Below are positions 33,894 through 43,436 of a stretch of 64,000 nt of DNA, in pieces; positions within the stretch are counted from its first letter, which is position 1; the number at the start of each line of letters is the position of its first letter. The notes beneath the pieces were generated by a model that saw only the letters and a program-made list of their open reading frames with translations, made no database searches and was not told the origin of the DNA. Source of the stretch: Escarpia spicata (lineage: Eukaryota > Annelida > Polychaeta > Sabellida > Siboglinidae); contig OZ023205.1 of the NCBI GenBank assembly GCA_963995525.1, positions 66,909,298-66,973,297 of the forward strand, given 5' to 3'. Both the position numbers and the translations under genes were made by a program.

Positions 33894-34760
33894 TTAAAAC
33901 AATCTCGATTTACAGCGTCTGATGTGAAGCGTCGCCACTAGCTTCCCCCGCTCGAATGGTATCGGTTGACCGCAATCGTCTCTTATATCGACCTCGATCG
34001 TATCGAATTGATGCCGCAGCAGCTTCACGTATTGGACGCGGTCGAACGTTTCCGAAATAACGCTACCGTTCGTACCGAAGACGGCGATATTTCGAAGAAG
34101 CGGCGCGTACACGTCGCCGACGACGCGCGATTCCACGAGATCCGTGTACACGTACAGGGTGTCGACGCCCGCTTTCATATCCACCGTATTTCGACCTTCG
34201 TACGCGAACGTGTACGAGGCGGGGGTCGTCTCGATAACGACGACTTCCGGTTCGGGACCCATCATCGGCGGACTTACGATAACGTTCTTATGGAAACCTA
34301 GCACGCTCTTCAGACGGCTCGTATCGGGTAGGGTAAAGGCGACGCCCGCCGTCATACGCAACGTCATTCGGTTAGAGACGCCGCTGTACTCTAGATACAC
34401 CCTCACCTTATCGGTCCACAATTTCCTTAGCGCCTCGTTGATCTCGCGCAGTAGCACGAAAACGTTGTTGTAGAAACCGTGAGCGATCGTACCCTGTCGG
34501 TATATTCCGATACCGTCCATGGTCGTGAAAAGACCCGACTCACCTCGGGGCGCCGACAGGTAGAAGGTGGCATCCGCCTCTCTCACGTTGTACCACGTGT
34601 GCGGGTACTGTAGCGTCACCAGTCCGCATTCCCATGCTCCGCCGGCCAGGTCGAAACGTCGCGGCAGCTTCGTGATGTAGTGCGTCAACGTATTTTCGGG
34701 GTGCCGCTTCGTAGACGCGTTGCTCGGTAGCGTCAGGTAAAAGTCAGACGATACCGCCAT
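33894..34760 (-). CDS. penton-like minor capsid protein (single jelly roll)
   Basis: 288 residues from the true ATG at 34760; the frame extends to 34784 only through a GTG. The opening FYLTLPSNAS, then NTLTHYITKLP and the VTLQYPHTWYNV block are characteristic of the vertex protein of metazoan Polintons and adintoviruses. It sits upstream of the pX-like and capsid genes, as expected. Its start overlaps the end of the upstream membrane-protein gene by 17 bases. Confidence 0.8.
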   Translation of the reverse strand: MAVSSDFYLTLPSNASTKRHPENTLTHYITKLPRRFDLAGGAWECGLVTLQYPHTWYNVREADATFYLSAPRGESGLFTTMDGIGIYRQGTIAHGFYNNVFVLLREINEALRKLWTDKVRVYLEYSGVSNRMTLRMTAGVAFTLPDTSRLKSVLGFHKNVIVSPPMMGPEPEVVVIETTPASYTFAYEGRNTVDMKAGVDTLYVYTDLVESRVVGDVYAPLLRNIAVFGTNGSVISETFDRVQYVKLLRHQFDTIEVDIRDDCGQPIPFERGKLVATLHIRRCKSRLF

Positions 34761-35130
34761 CGTCTCGTCGTCGTCGACCGCCACTCATAGACGGACTCGG
34801 GAGCAGATAACCGAGACAGCTGCTCAACAGCGCCGTCCACAGATTGGAGTCGCCTTGACCCCGCGTTAAATTGTATATACTAACGGCGATGACGAAGTAC
34901 AGGACGATGACCTGACAGAGGAATACGATTTCGGCCTTTGGGCATTCGTTACCGCAGAGCCGCCATGGATCGGGTTCGTGGACGGTGGAGTCGTCGGCGT
35001 TCTCGACGGCGTCGACGGAGTCCTCGTTGGTAGTCGTCGTCGGCTTCTCTGAACCAGTAGCGGCGTCGACGGAGTCCTCTTTGGTAGTCTTCTTCTTCGG
35101 CTGCTGCTGCTGCTCGTCCCTCGCCTCCAT
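34744..35130 (-). CDS. small membrane protein
   Basis: 128 residues from ATG 35130. The frame is open further upstream, but that part overlaps the integrase end and is Arg-rich noise. A polar N-terminus contains two KEDSVDA-type repeats, then come CGNECPKAE and a transmembrane segment (FLCQVIVLYFVIAVSIYNL), and a second hydrophobic LWTALLSSCLGYLLP stretch. A TATA-like GTATAAGG lies at 35171-35164, 34 bp upstream. A virion membrane or entry-related role is possible but unproven. Confidence 0.6.
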   Translation of the reverse strand: MEARDEQQQQPKKKTTKEDSVDAATGSEKPTTTTNEDSVDAVENADDSTVHEPDPWRLCGNECPKAEIVFLCQVIVLYFVIAVSIYNLTRGQGDSNLWTALLSSCLGYLLPSPSMSGGRRRRDDGGIV

Positions 35131-35246
35131 AACGCCACTGCGGTCTGCGGGTACAGCAGGGCCCCTTATACGGGAGGAGCGACGTTCCCCCGCATAAGCA
35201 CGACTCGTGCAGTCGCCAGCATTCCTCGTGACGCGTCCAACGCATG

Positions 35247-36386
35247 CTATAGGTCCACGAGCGCCGCGGCGTCGATCCAACTGTTGAAGGAGGCCGGGTA
35301 ACCGCTCCATTTCACGAGCGCCTCCGAGCCGCCGCCGCGACGACGACGCCGCTGCAGAACCGCCTCCACTCGATACAGTTTGTCCTTCGGAACGACTACG
35401 CGTTGTACTTCCTGTTCGTAGAAGGCGCCCTCTACCGGTGTCCCCGCGTCGTCCTTCAGGCGATAAACGGGGGGTTCGGACGGATGCACCTCTACGACGG
35501 TGAAGAGCTCCTCGCTCCAATTAGGCATGTATCCTTTTTTGAATTGACCCCTCGTCTTACTGATACGCACGCGATCTCCTTCGCGCAGTTTCGTTTTTTT
35601 TCCCATACCACAACCGCCGCCGCCGTACAGGCGTTGCCATACGTCCTCCTGATTCGTCGCGTCGACGCTCGCCGGCGTCCTACCGATGCTTCGATGATAG
35701 GCGTTGTTGTACGAATGCACGAAATCCGTTAACGCCTCTACGTAGCGCAGCGTCTCGTGTTTCGTAAAATAATGCCACATGCGCGTTTTCAAAGTCCTAT
35801 TGAAGCGTTCCACGACGCTCGCTTTAGTCTCCTCGTTATGCGTCACGAAATGATGAACGCCGCGACTCTTTAGGAACGTTTGCAGGGGTCGATTCAGAAA
35901 CTCGGTCCCCTTATCGGTCTGCAGCGCGTTCGGCGGCGGCGCGTCGTTCAGCAGACGCTCGAAGGCCGCGACGAGCGATGCGCCGGACTTATTCTTCAAC
36001 GGAACGCACCACGCCCGCTTCGAAAACACGTCGATTACCGTCAATAGAAATGTTATACCGTCGTTGTGTTTTTTTAACCTAGTCAGATCGACCAGATCAG
36101 CTTGCCACTGCTGGTTTTGACCGCCCACGATAACGCAACGTCGTTTGAAACGTCTTTTAACCGGTTTGTGTAGAGTATAAGCGTCCTGCGCCGCTAGCCA
36201 CCTCTCGACATCCGGGCGTCGTCGACCCCCCTTTGACGCACGGTGCAACGCGTCGACACCTCCGTAACTCCCCGCTCGTTTCGGATCGAAGTAGAGTTCA
36301 TTCAGTTCAGCGTCGTCGTCGTCATCGTCGTTTCGTTTTCGAAGGTTTCGTTTTGGACGACGACGACGACTCCACCCGGACACCAT
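35247..36386 (-). CDS. retroviral-type integrase with C-terminal chromodomain
   Basis: 379 residues from ATG 36386. The core has the DDE triad: D97 in WQADLVDL, D158 in QTDKGTEF and E193 in VVERFNRT, spaced as in DD35E enzymes. An SH3-like KLREGDRVRI region follows. Residues 337-377 (YRVEAVL then ALVKWSGYP and FNSW) form a chromodomain, which in other elements reads histone marks. The protein joins element ends to target DNA and makes the 6-bp duplication seen here. A TATATAAT lies at 36421-36414, 28-35 bp upstream. No lesion seen. Confidence 0.92.
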   Translation of the reverse strand: MVSGWSRRRRPKRNLRKRNDDDDDDAELNELYFDPKRAGSYGGVDALHRASKGGRRRPDVERWLAAQDAYTLHKPVKRRFKRRCVIVGGQNQQWQADLVDLTRLKKHNDGITFLLTVIDVFSKRAWCVPLKNKSGASLVAAFERLLNDAPPPNALQTDKGTEFLNRPLQTFLKSRGVHHFVTHNEETKASVVERFNRTLKTRMWHYFTKHETLRYVEALTDFVHSYNNAYHRSIGRTPASVDATNQEDVWQRLYGGGGCGMGKKTKLREGDRVRISKTRGQFKKGYMPNWSEELFTVVEVHPSEPPVYRLKDDAGTPVEGAFYEQEVQRVVVPKDKLYRVEAVLQRRRRRGGGSEALVKWSGYPASFNSWIDAAALVDL

Positions 36387-36484
36387 GACGACGACGATCG
36401 ACGAACGATGACTATTATATAGAGAGCGATAACCGTGATGACGATGAAACCGACGACGGCGACCGTTCGTTGTATTGACGGCAT
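36302..36484 (-). CDS. possible 60-residue single-pass membrane protein
   Basis: ATG at 36484; the open frame starts earlier only through TTG. Residues about 9-28 form one hydrophobic helix (VAVVGFIVITVIALYIIVIV). It overlaps the integrase 5' end and might be a chance ORF. Confidence 0.35.
   Translation of the reverse strand: MPSIQRTVAVVGFIVITVIALYIIVIVRRSSSSWCPGGVVVVVQNETFENETTMTTTTLN
36414..36421 (-). promoter_or_regulatory. TATA box of the integrase gene
   Basis: TATATAAT on the minus strand, about 28 bp upstream of ATG 36386. Confidence 0.5.
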
Positions 36485-36486
36485 CG

Positions 36487-37218
36487 TCACATCGATTCCC
36501 AACCGTCCAACGCTCTCTTTCTAGAACGTCGTCTTCGCACCGCCTTTCCCGCTGAACTGACCGATCCCGTCTCCTCCTCTCCTTCTCTTGACAGCCGCCG
36601 CCGTCGCTGCTCCATGTACTCCCGATAGCGCGGGTTGCCGACGAACTCCATAGGAATGTTCATACCCTTCATACTCAACCCGAAAGCGCGCCATCCTAAG
36701 GGCTGCGTCGTCTTCGTTCTCGTTCGCATGAGATCGTTCACTAGATCGACCATGTTACTCCCCGCGATCGTTTTACCGTCGTACACGAATTCGCCGCGTT
36801 CGTTCCATCGACACAAGGGATCGGCTTTCATTTTCGCGATAAGTAGACTCGCCTTCCCTTTCAACGTTTTCGGCATGCTGGCTACAATTTCACGCTCTAC
36901 GGGCTCCGACGATGGTGGCGCCGCCGCCGCCGCCGTGGCCTGCGGCGGTATCTCGCCGCCGTCGGCGTTGACCATCGACACGCGTACCGGTTGCGCCGTT
37001 CGAACCGCCTCTATAGTGTTGTAGCGACTCAGCAGCTGATTGTACGACACCACCTTATCGCGTTCGGATAAATCCGATCGCTCTAGAATATCTTTCATGT
37101 CGCTGTCCAGGCTACTCAGTACACGTGATCGGGGGGTGCTGCTCGACTGCTGCTGCGGTTGAAGGAGACTTTCCACCAATCGCGGGTCGACCAACGCCAT
37201 CTTCTTCGCGTACTGCAT
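36487..37218 (-). CDS. conserved Polinton protein of unknown function
   Basis: 243 residues from ATG 37218. The N-terminus (YAKKMALVDPRLVESL) and a following DSDMKDILERSDLSERDKV helix recur, as I recall, in many metazoan Polintons. An Ala/Pro-rich linker, a folded GEFVYDGKTIAGSN region and a basic C-terminus (RRRRSRKRALDGW) follow. It is four bases from the next gene upstream. A structural or DNA-packaging role is possible; none is shown. Confidence 0.6.
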   Translation of the reverse strand: MQYAKKMALVDPRLVESLLQPQQQSSSTPRSRVLSSLDSDMKDILERSDLSERDKVVSYNQLLSRYNTIEAVRTAQPVRVSMVNADGGEIPPQATAAAAAPPSSEPVEREIVASMPKTLKGKASLLIAKMKADPLCRWNERGEFVYDGKTIAGSNMVDLVNDLMRTRTKTTQPLGWRAFGLSMKGMNIPMEFVGNPRYREYMEQRRRRLSREGEEETGSVSSAGKAVRRRRSRKRALDGWESM

Positions 37219-37221
37219 CGA

Positions 37222-37635
37222 TTAACCCCCGATTAACTGTTTGAGTAGTGGCAGGAAAACGGTGCTCGCTAACGGCGCTAGCAGGGCCGTCAGAAAACCA
37301 CCAGCCCCCGTTTGCAAGATGGCTCGCTTCCGCTTCACCGGAATTCGTTTGTTGACCAAGTCACGCAGGTGATCTCTGTATTTCGTCAACACGCGTTTCT
37401 GCTTCGGCGACACCTTCACGTTCCCTCTCAGAATATTGTACGCGCAATCGCATAGACTACATATGAGACCGACCTCCGAATGGGCGAGCACGGCTTTTCG
37501 CAGATCTACGTTCCGCTTCTGTCTATCCATAAACTGCAGGGCGAAAATGTGTCTCTTCAGGCGTTGCTCCGAAAACGTCGTCGTCGCCGCCTTCGGTCGT
37601 CGCTTCGCCGCTACCACCGCGCGTCTTCCCGTCAT
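37222..37635 (-). CDS. conserved small Polinton protein with hydrophobic C-terminus
   Basis: 137 residues from ATG 37635. It is basic throughout, with SLCDCAYNILRGNVKVSPKQ in the middle and KRKRAILQTGAGGF before a hydrophobic glycine-ending tail. Proteins with this outline accompany metazoan Polintons, from memory. A TATAAGTA lies at 37676-37669. Function unknown. The tail could insert in a membrane. Confidence 0.6.
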   Translation of the reverse strand: MTGRRAVVAAKRRPKAATTTFSEQRLKRHIFALQFMDRQKRNVDLRKAVLAHSEVGLICSLCDCAYNILRGNVKVSPKQKRVLTKYRDHLRDLVNKRIPVKRKRAILQTGAGGFLTALLAPLASTVFLPLLKQLIGG

Positions 37636-37671
37636 ACCGACTAATGCGTACGCGGCGACGTCCCTCTCTAC

Positions 37672-38307
37672 TTATAGTTGACCACCACCACCCTTCCGTA
37701 CGTAGACGTACTGAAGGGGATCGTCCGGAAATATACACGTACGCAGGCGCATGTACTCTTCCGTTTCCTGTTTCAGGTCGACGAAGAGATAGCCGTACGC
37801 CGTCGACGTCGCGTCTTTGAAAGACTCTATCATGTACTTGACCTCTCCCGGATACATCTGTTTCGCGAGGTGACCTACTTGACCAACGTCTCGGGGGTTC
37901 TTAAATAGTGCCAGGTATTGGGCGTTCAGGCTGATTGTGCGGTTTTCACCCCCTTTCGGAAACATGTTCTGTCGGAGTTGTACGACCGACGTATTACAAT
38001 GATGACTTTTTTTAGTAAATAGCGCCGTCACCCCGCTATCGACTTCCTCCATGAGGTCGTCGAGTACTAAAAGCGTCCTCTTTTTACCGTCTAAATACGT
38101 CGTAGTCGGCAGGCCGTCTACGAACTCTATTTCCGGAGACATAGACGCGTAGGCGGGCTGCCACTGCCCGTAACACCACAGGACTTTTTCGGGCGCCGGA
38201 TCGATCATAGCGCTTCGTATCAGACGGTCGACGAACGTCGTCTTACCGCATCCCGTAGGCCCTGATACTATACACGTAAACGGATGCTTCAACAACGGTC
38301 CGCCCAT
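37672..38307 (-). CDS. genome-packaging ATPase (FtsK/HerA type)
   Basis: 211 residues from ATG 38307; the frame extends two codons further to a GTG. Walker A is GPTGCGKT (residues 16-23). Walker B is LLVLDD (D83, D84). A QLRQNMF segment follows, with the arginine and polar residues typical of the A32-like family. It would pump element DNA into capsids. Its TATAAAG at 38350-38344 lies inside the end of the neighbouring NADAR gene. No lesion seen. Confidence 0.9.
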   Translation of the reverse strand: MGGPLLKHPFTCIVSGPTGCGKTTFVDRLIRSAMIDPAPEKVLWCYGQWQPAYASMSPEIEFVDGLPTTTYLDGKKRTLLVLDDLMEEVDSGVTALFTKKSHHCNTSVVQLRQNMFPKGGENRTISLNAQYLALFKNPRDVGQVGHLAKQMYPGEVKYMIESFKDATSTAYGYLFVDLKQETEEYMRLRTCIFPDDPLQYVYVRKGGGGQL

Positions 38308-38335
38308 TTTCACGACTGATACTGGCTGATGTTTT

Positions 38336-38791
38336 TTACGCGTCTTTATAAAAGGTGCGCACCTCCATCAACAGTTTACCGAGCTTGTTCTCGCCCTCGA
38401 CGTCACCAATCCTGGTACCCCAGAAACCCTCCCTACTCGGCACCCACTCCACCAATTCGGCGTCCCCGGTGGCCAACAGTTCGGCCTTCAACTCCCCACC
38501 GAACTTACTCATCAACAGCCCCTTCATACAGGCGACCCTAACGACGTTCCATTCGGTTCCCGTTCTCTTTTTTTGAATACCGTAACTGATTCGTTTCGCC
38601 GCGTAGGGCGATCGCACTCTTTTGATACACGCGGCGCATGCGAGGTCTTCGTTGAATAGCGCTTTCCTATACTGATAGGCGTGCTCGACGGATCGGAAGA
38701 CCCGACCGTACGCCGTCAATCGGCACCTGTACATATTCGACAAGAAGGAGCGCGAACCGCCAAACTTTATACGTTCCGACGATGACAACAT
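38336..38791 (-). CDS. NADAR (YbiA-like) domain protein
   Basis: 151 residues from ATG 38791, almost entirely one NADAR domain. Visible are FLSNMY (16-21), SVEHAYQYRKA with E36 and H37, W81, M89, KF (96-97), TGD (108-110), LVEW (113-116), WG (124-125) and the C-terminal ENKLGKLLMEVR. NADAR proteins act on N-glycosidic ADP-ribose-type substrates. Some act on riboflavin intermediates; others remove ADP-ribose from guanine in DNA. Here it is the first late-strand gene, with its own TATATAAG at 38829-38822. It is not part of the usual Polinton set. A role in countering host ADP-ribosylation is inference. Confidence 0.85.
   Translation of the reverse strand: MLSSSERIKFGGSRSFLSNMYRCRLTAYGRVFRSVEHAYQYRKALFNEDLACAACIKRVRSPYAAKRISYGIQKKRTGTEWNVVRVACMKGLLMSKFGGELKAELLATGDAELVEWVPSREGFWGTRIGDVEGENKLGKLLMEVRTFYKDA
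38344..38350 (-). promoter_or_regulatory. TATA box of the packaging ATPase gene
   Basis: TATAAAG on the minus strand, 37 bp upstream of ATG 38307, inside the 3' end of the NADAR gene. Confidence 0.5.
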
Positions 38792-38821
38792 GACTACTAC
38801 CGATAAAAAAAACCGCTACCG

Positions 38822-38829
38822 CTTATATA
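38822..38829 (-). promoter_or_regulatory. TATA box of the NADAR gene
   Basis: TATATAAG on the minus strand, about 31 bp upstream of the ATG at 38791. Confidence 0.55.
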
Positions 38830-38869
38830 GGCACGAATAGGGGGCCCGACGTACGGATCCGAAATCTTT

Positions 38870-38973
38870 CGATCCCTAGTCGCGCCCAGGACAGGCGCCG
38901 GCTTCTACGAGTACTTCGATCGCTAGTCGTTGATCGCTTAGGACGTTGATCGCTAGGTGTGACTTGGGTTAAT
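38870..38973. repeat. GATCGCTAG-type subterminal repeats, right end
   Basis: Several imperfect GTTGATCGCTAGG units lie between the NADAR promoter and the right inverted repeat. Confidence 0.55.
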
Positions 38974-39222
38974 CGCTAGATGGCGTTATCACGTAACTAG
39001 GGACGCTGTTATTAATCGCTAGAGGGCGCCTGTCATTCACAAAAAGTGACAGGCCATCAATCACGTTTTTTATAACTAGGATCCCGATTCCACTCAGGTT
39101 ACCAAAAATCCTTTGATCTTTTTTTATAAGTAGGATCCCGATTTTGAAATCGACGTTTTTTATGCACGTACCTAGATACAAAAGGGGGCGTGTCCTCGAC
39201 TGTGTGTATCCTCCATACTACT
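38974..39222 (-). repeat. right terminal inverted repeat
   Basis: 249 bp, the complement of the left terminus, ending CCATACTACT at 39222 with TTCACA directly after it. Confidence 0.9.
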
Positions 39223-39299
39223 TTCACATCTTCCCTCACCTTGTGGCTGTCTCGGTTGGCTTCACTGTGACATCGTCTCATAAAATTTACATTTCGTCT

Positions 39300-41230
39300 C
39301 ATTAAAATGTACTTTTATAGGGGTTTACTTGGATGTTTATGTTCAAGGGTCCTCGGAACCCAGCCTTCTTTTGAGGGGTCCCAAGTCTGTATCGAGGGTC
39401 CCACTTATTGCTTTCTTAATTGTAAGTATTGTTTTGTAAAGCCGCAGAGACAGAAAGCTGAAGTAATCTGGACGCGGGATAAAACTCATGAAACTCTGCT
39501 GTCATTCCACCGTGCTCGGAACAAATACGTCAATGCACTGAATACCAAACAAACTGACCATCTCTCTAACTGAATTTTAGAAGCTAAGGGTGATTCGAAG
39601 AAATTAGTTTCCCTTATAAACACCCTCTGTGATAAAAAGCAAAGTACTCCACTACCTGATCACGATTCAGTGGAAAACCTTGTAAATTAATTTGGCAACT
39701 TTTTTAGTGATAAAATAGATGCTATTCGAACGAACATTGGTATTACCGAACCACCATATATACCATTCAGAGAGGGTGTGTATGCTAACTTAGATACATT
39801 TGCGGTGATCTCCGAAGATGATGTGCGCAAGTTGGTTATGAAATCTAAAACAACCAGCTGTGCTCTTGACCCCATGCCAACCAAGTATATGGAAGAATTA
39901 CTGCCACTCCTCACGCACACCATCAATCTCTCTATTGCTGCTGGGGAATTCCCACACGAGTGGAAGACTGCACTTGTCATGCCGCTGCTTAAAAAAGCAG
40001 GATTGGATCCTATTAAAAAACTATCGTCCTGTATCGAATCTCCAGTATGTGTCATAACTAACTGAGTGAGCTGTTGTAAACCAACGTTGTCTTCACTCAG
40101 ACTGTGGATTTCCTTTGCCACCTTGTCAGTCTGCTTATAGAGCAGGGCATTCTACAGAAACTGCTCTAGTTAAGGTCTGGTCTGACATTCTTCTAAATAT
40201 GGATCAACAGAAGGTAACACAACAGGTTTTAATTGACTTGTCGTCGGCTTTTGATACAGTGGACCACAACATTTTGTTAACTATTACGAATCGCTCTTTT
40301 GGAGTATCAGAGACAGCTCTAAATTGATTTTCCTCTAATCTCCAATCAAGTTCGCAGCGTATTTCTATCAATGGTACGGTGTCTGAACAGTATAAAACTT
40401 GATCACGGAGTACCGCAAGGCTCATGTTTAGGCCCTGTTGAATTCAGACTCTAGTCCTGTTTTCTCTGTCATTGATCAGCATGGGAAGCTGTGGCATGCC
40501 TACGCCTACGCCTATGATCATCAGGTTTACTGTGGTTTCCATCCTGAATCTATGGACAGTAACCGTGAGTCCATGGAACGATGCATCAGAGGCATCAATA
40601 GTTGGATGCAAGGCATGAAACTCAAAATGAATAACTCCAAAACTGAGTACATTTTAAAAGCAACAACTAGCAAAATGCACCAACACGGTCATTAACATCG
40701 GGGGCTGTGAGGTACATGCACTGAATAGTGTGCGAAATTTGGGCGCTTATTTTGATAAACACGTGTCTATGGAAGAACATGTCAAGTTCAAATGTCCGGC
40801 AGCTTATGCACAACTTTATAGCATCAGAAAATATCTTGATCAACAGAGTACAGAGAAACTGATACATGCTCTGGTCCACAGCCATACTGACTACTGTAAT
40901 ACCCTTTTGATCGGCTTACCAAAATACCTTATACGGAAATTACAAATGGTTCAAAACACCGCAGCCAGAGTGTTGTGCAGAATCAGCAAATATAACCATA
41001 TCACTCCAGTACTAAAGTCACTTCACTGGTTGCCGGTGGAATTTCGCATTAAATATAAGATTTGCTTATTGACATTTAATTCATTACATGGCCATGGACC
41101 AGAATATATGTTTCTCTAGGAGATCGTGCTTTTAAAGTTGCTGCACCGAAACTGTGGAACTCCCTTCCCAAAAATATTCGCAGCTGCAAAAATGTAAGTG
41201 TTTTTAAGAGCAAACTGAAGACTCATTATT
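39300..41230 (+). mobile_element. decayed Jockey/CR1/L2-type LINE
   Basis: Plus-strand RT pieces in several frames: a CALDPMPTKYMEELLP block with EWKTALVMPLLKKAG, a FDTVDHNIL block, a GINSWMQGMKLKMNNSKTEY block and LHWLPVEFRIKYK near the end. Many stops and shifts. It lies just right of the Polinton and is a different copy, in opposite orientation, from the LINE at 13166-21600. Confidence 0.8.
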
Positions 41231-41994
41231 TTATAATTGCAAACAATTAACTTATTAATTTTATTAATTTAAATAGTTTTACACTTGTTAGATAATTATA
41301 TAAAATATGTTCGATGTTTCTATTGAAATTATTAATTTTATCATTTTATCATTTTATAGTTTTACCTTTTGATATCAATAATTGTATTATGTTGAATGCT
41401 CGTGGTGTTTTAATGTTCTACTATGCCGTTTATTGTACTGTACAGCACCATATAATAGTATTGTATAAATATGGTGCTATAGAAATCATGAAACATTTAC
41501 ATTTTCTAAATATCACAACTTATACAACCCATGTAAACCCAGTTATTATTATTAATTTGATACTAACGAGAACTTAAGAAAATAACGTGCCTTGTTACAA
41601 TATACTGTTTTATTTGTTGATGTTTTCCCTTGATAATCGATGCAGTTTCGGATGTTAGAGCAGTCTTTCTCACTTATGAGAGGGCGTGCTAGTCTGCTAG
41701 ATGCCTTGGCGTGCATGTAAATGTCACATTGGGAGATCTCCTAAGGCAAAGCTAAGGATATCGAGGAAGCCATGAGTCACTCTTGGAGGCTCCTGAATTT
41801 GTTTCGGTGGCGGGAAACCTGACCGTGGTGATGACAGTAGCATTGGAATAGCCAATAGGCAGCAGATGGAACTGCGCATTAAATTTGTGTAGAATCCGGG
41901 CCCACCCCGATTTCAGCATTATGACAGTTATGCCTAAACATTATACCTCAGTACGTTTATTCCATCATTCCACTTCGTTTCAGGAATATAATGT

Positions 41995-42097
41995 CCCAAA
42001 TAGCGCTCGCTCCGGTTTGAATCAGCGTGCGCCGCTGCGGTCACGGGTTGCTGCACGGTTAAATCGCATGTTGGCGCAAACCGGAGCGCTATTTGGG
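41995..42097. repeat. inverted repeat with 57-bp loop
   Basis: The left arm starts CCCAAATAGCGCTCGCTCC (41995-42019). The right arm (42077-42097) is its near-perfect complement, ending AGCGCTATTTGGG. Confidence 0.75.
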
Positions 42098-42708
42098 CCC
42101 CAAAAGTGCCCTCAAATCAATATTTTATAACAATGTACTGTATATCTGAAACAATGTGGAATGATAGCATAAACACACTGAGGTATCTGTTCGATTGTTG
42201 GATGAGCAACTGGCGCGATCGGCCCCGGGAATCGGATGGGAGCCGGGATCGGAGTGCTTGCATTCTCTATTGTCGCCGTACGATCGATCCGTCAATTGTT
42301 TGGTGATAACAAGCGGTTAGTTATACAAAATAAGCGGTTAGTTATACAAAATAATGTTCGTAAGTCGCTTTGTTTTTCATTGCTATAGCTCTAATAAATT
42401 GGGAAATCTTAAAACGCTCAGCGACTGTGTTCAAACCTTGAAGCATGAACGGACTAATCGAGGCTACCCAAACTGAGACGATGTTCAAACGGCAATAATT
42501 CAAAATGTTAGCACAATTTGCGTGTACATCCAGCGACAAACTTGTATATATGAATATTGTCTTTACGGTGATATCAAACATATTAAATTCCGCGATTGCA
42601 ATGTTCTGTACTGTCTGGAAGAACAGGCCGTACCGTCGCTCGCCGTGCTAAAGGATACGACCCGCTCACCGGCCAAGCCTTTGGTGACGTCAGCAACATC
42701 TGACAGGC

Positions 42709-42850
42709 CGTGACACACAAGTGACCACGTTTGAGCGGGCTTAGTGGCATGAGTTCGCAATGAACAGGCTTCATATTTGGCACACTACTTGACAAGAGCA
42801 TTAAGTTTATGCATACAAAGTTTCAGAGACATTTACAATTTAATTTCACT
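42709..42850 (+). repeat. dispersed repeat, copy 1
   Basis: It shares a block of about 140 bp with 55228-55375 in the same orientation, including ACTTGACAAGAGCATTA and a TTCATATTTGGC-type stretch. Confidence 0.65.
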
Positions 42851-43436
42851 TAGTCTCTAAAGATTGATACTGATAGTTCTTAGAATCTTGGATATATTGG
42901 GCATTGAATCAGCAATATATCAACACTCGATATATCGATCTGTGAAAGTTCAACATTGATTCTTTGTGCTGTCACAAAACTTTGATATATTACATTTTGA
43001 AACAGCACTAAGTTTGATTTTCAATATATCAAAGTATTGTAGTACTTGTGAAAGTTCCGATACCGATACTTTTGTGTCTAGATATTGCAATATTATTAAT
43101 TTGATATAAAGAATTTCGAACCAGCACTAGCTCGACACATTTTGGAATCTCATGTTCTCGATTACTTTAATTGCTGCAGCATGTTCGCATAATAAAGAAT
43201 GATCGTGCAATTGTCGCAACTGAATACTTTGTGGTCAGAAGTCACACATTGTGAAATACAAATATTTGCCAAACCATGCATGGATTTATCTGACACAGTT
43301 TGCCTTTTGAAATAATAATATGTGTCTAATAACTGTTAAACAATACTGCATATTATCTGTATACAAATAGCATGGGTTAGCTGAAGATTACTACTAAATA
43401 CATGGACAAGTCAGTTTTCAAGTGGTCAAAGGCCAA

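Larger units (their letters stand above)
22632..39222. mobile_element. complete Polinton/Maverick (adintovirus-like) element
   Basis: 16,591 bp bounded by inverted repeats that start AGTAGTATGG, matching the known 5'-AG terminus of Polintons, and by a perfect 6-bp duplication, the usual length for this group. It encodes the diagnostic set: protein-primed DNA polymerase B, retroviral-type integrase, FtsK/HerA-type ATPase, adenain-like protease, double-jelly-roll capsid and penton-like protein. Early genes are on the plus strand at left and late genes on the minus strand at right; they converge near 31,600. GC content and codon use differ sharply from the AT-rich host. The polymerase and major capsid genes carry frameshifts, so this copy is not intact as read. 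Confidence 0.95.
41231..43436. other. intergenic, no gene seen
   Basis: AT-rich sequence with a hairpin-forming inverted repeat (41995-42097), a 22-bp tandem duplication near 42315-42352 and a dispersed repeat (42709-42850). Confidence 0.4.

Noticed and set aside
33894..34784. GTG start for the penton-like gene
   Set aside because: Eukaryotic genes need ATG as a rule, and ATG 34760 begins the conserved sequence.
34744..35520. 258-residue frame for the small membrane protein
   Set aside because: The upstream 130 codons overlap the integrase and are Arg-rich without motifs. ATG 35130 has a TATA box at the right distance.
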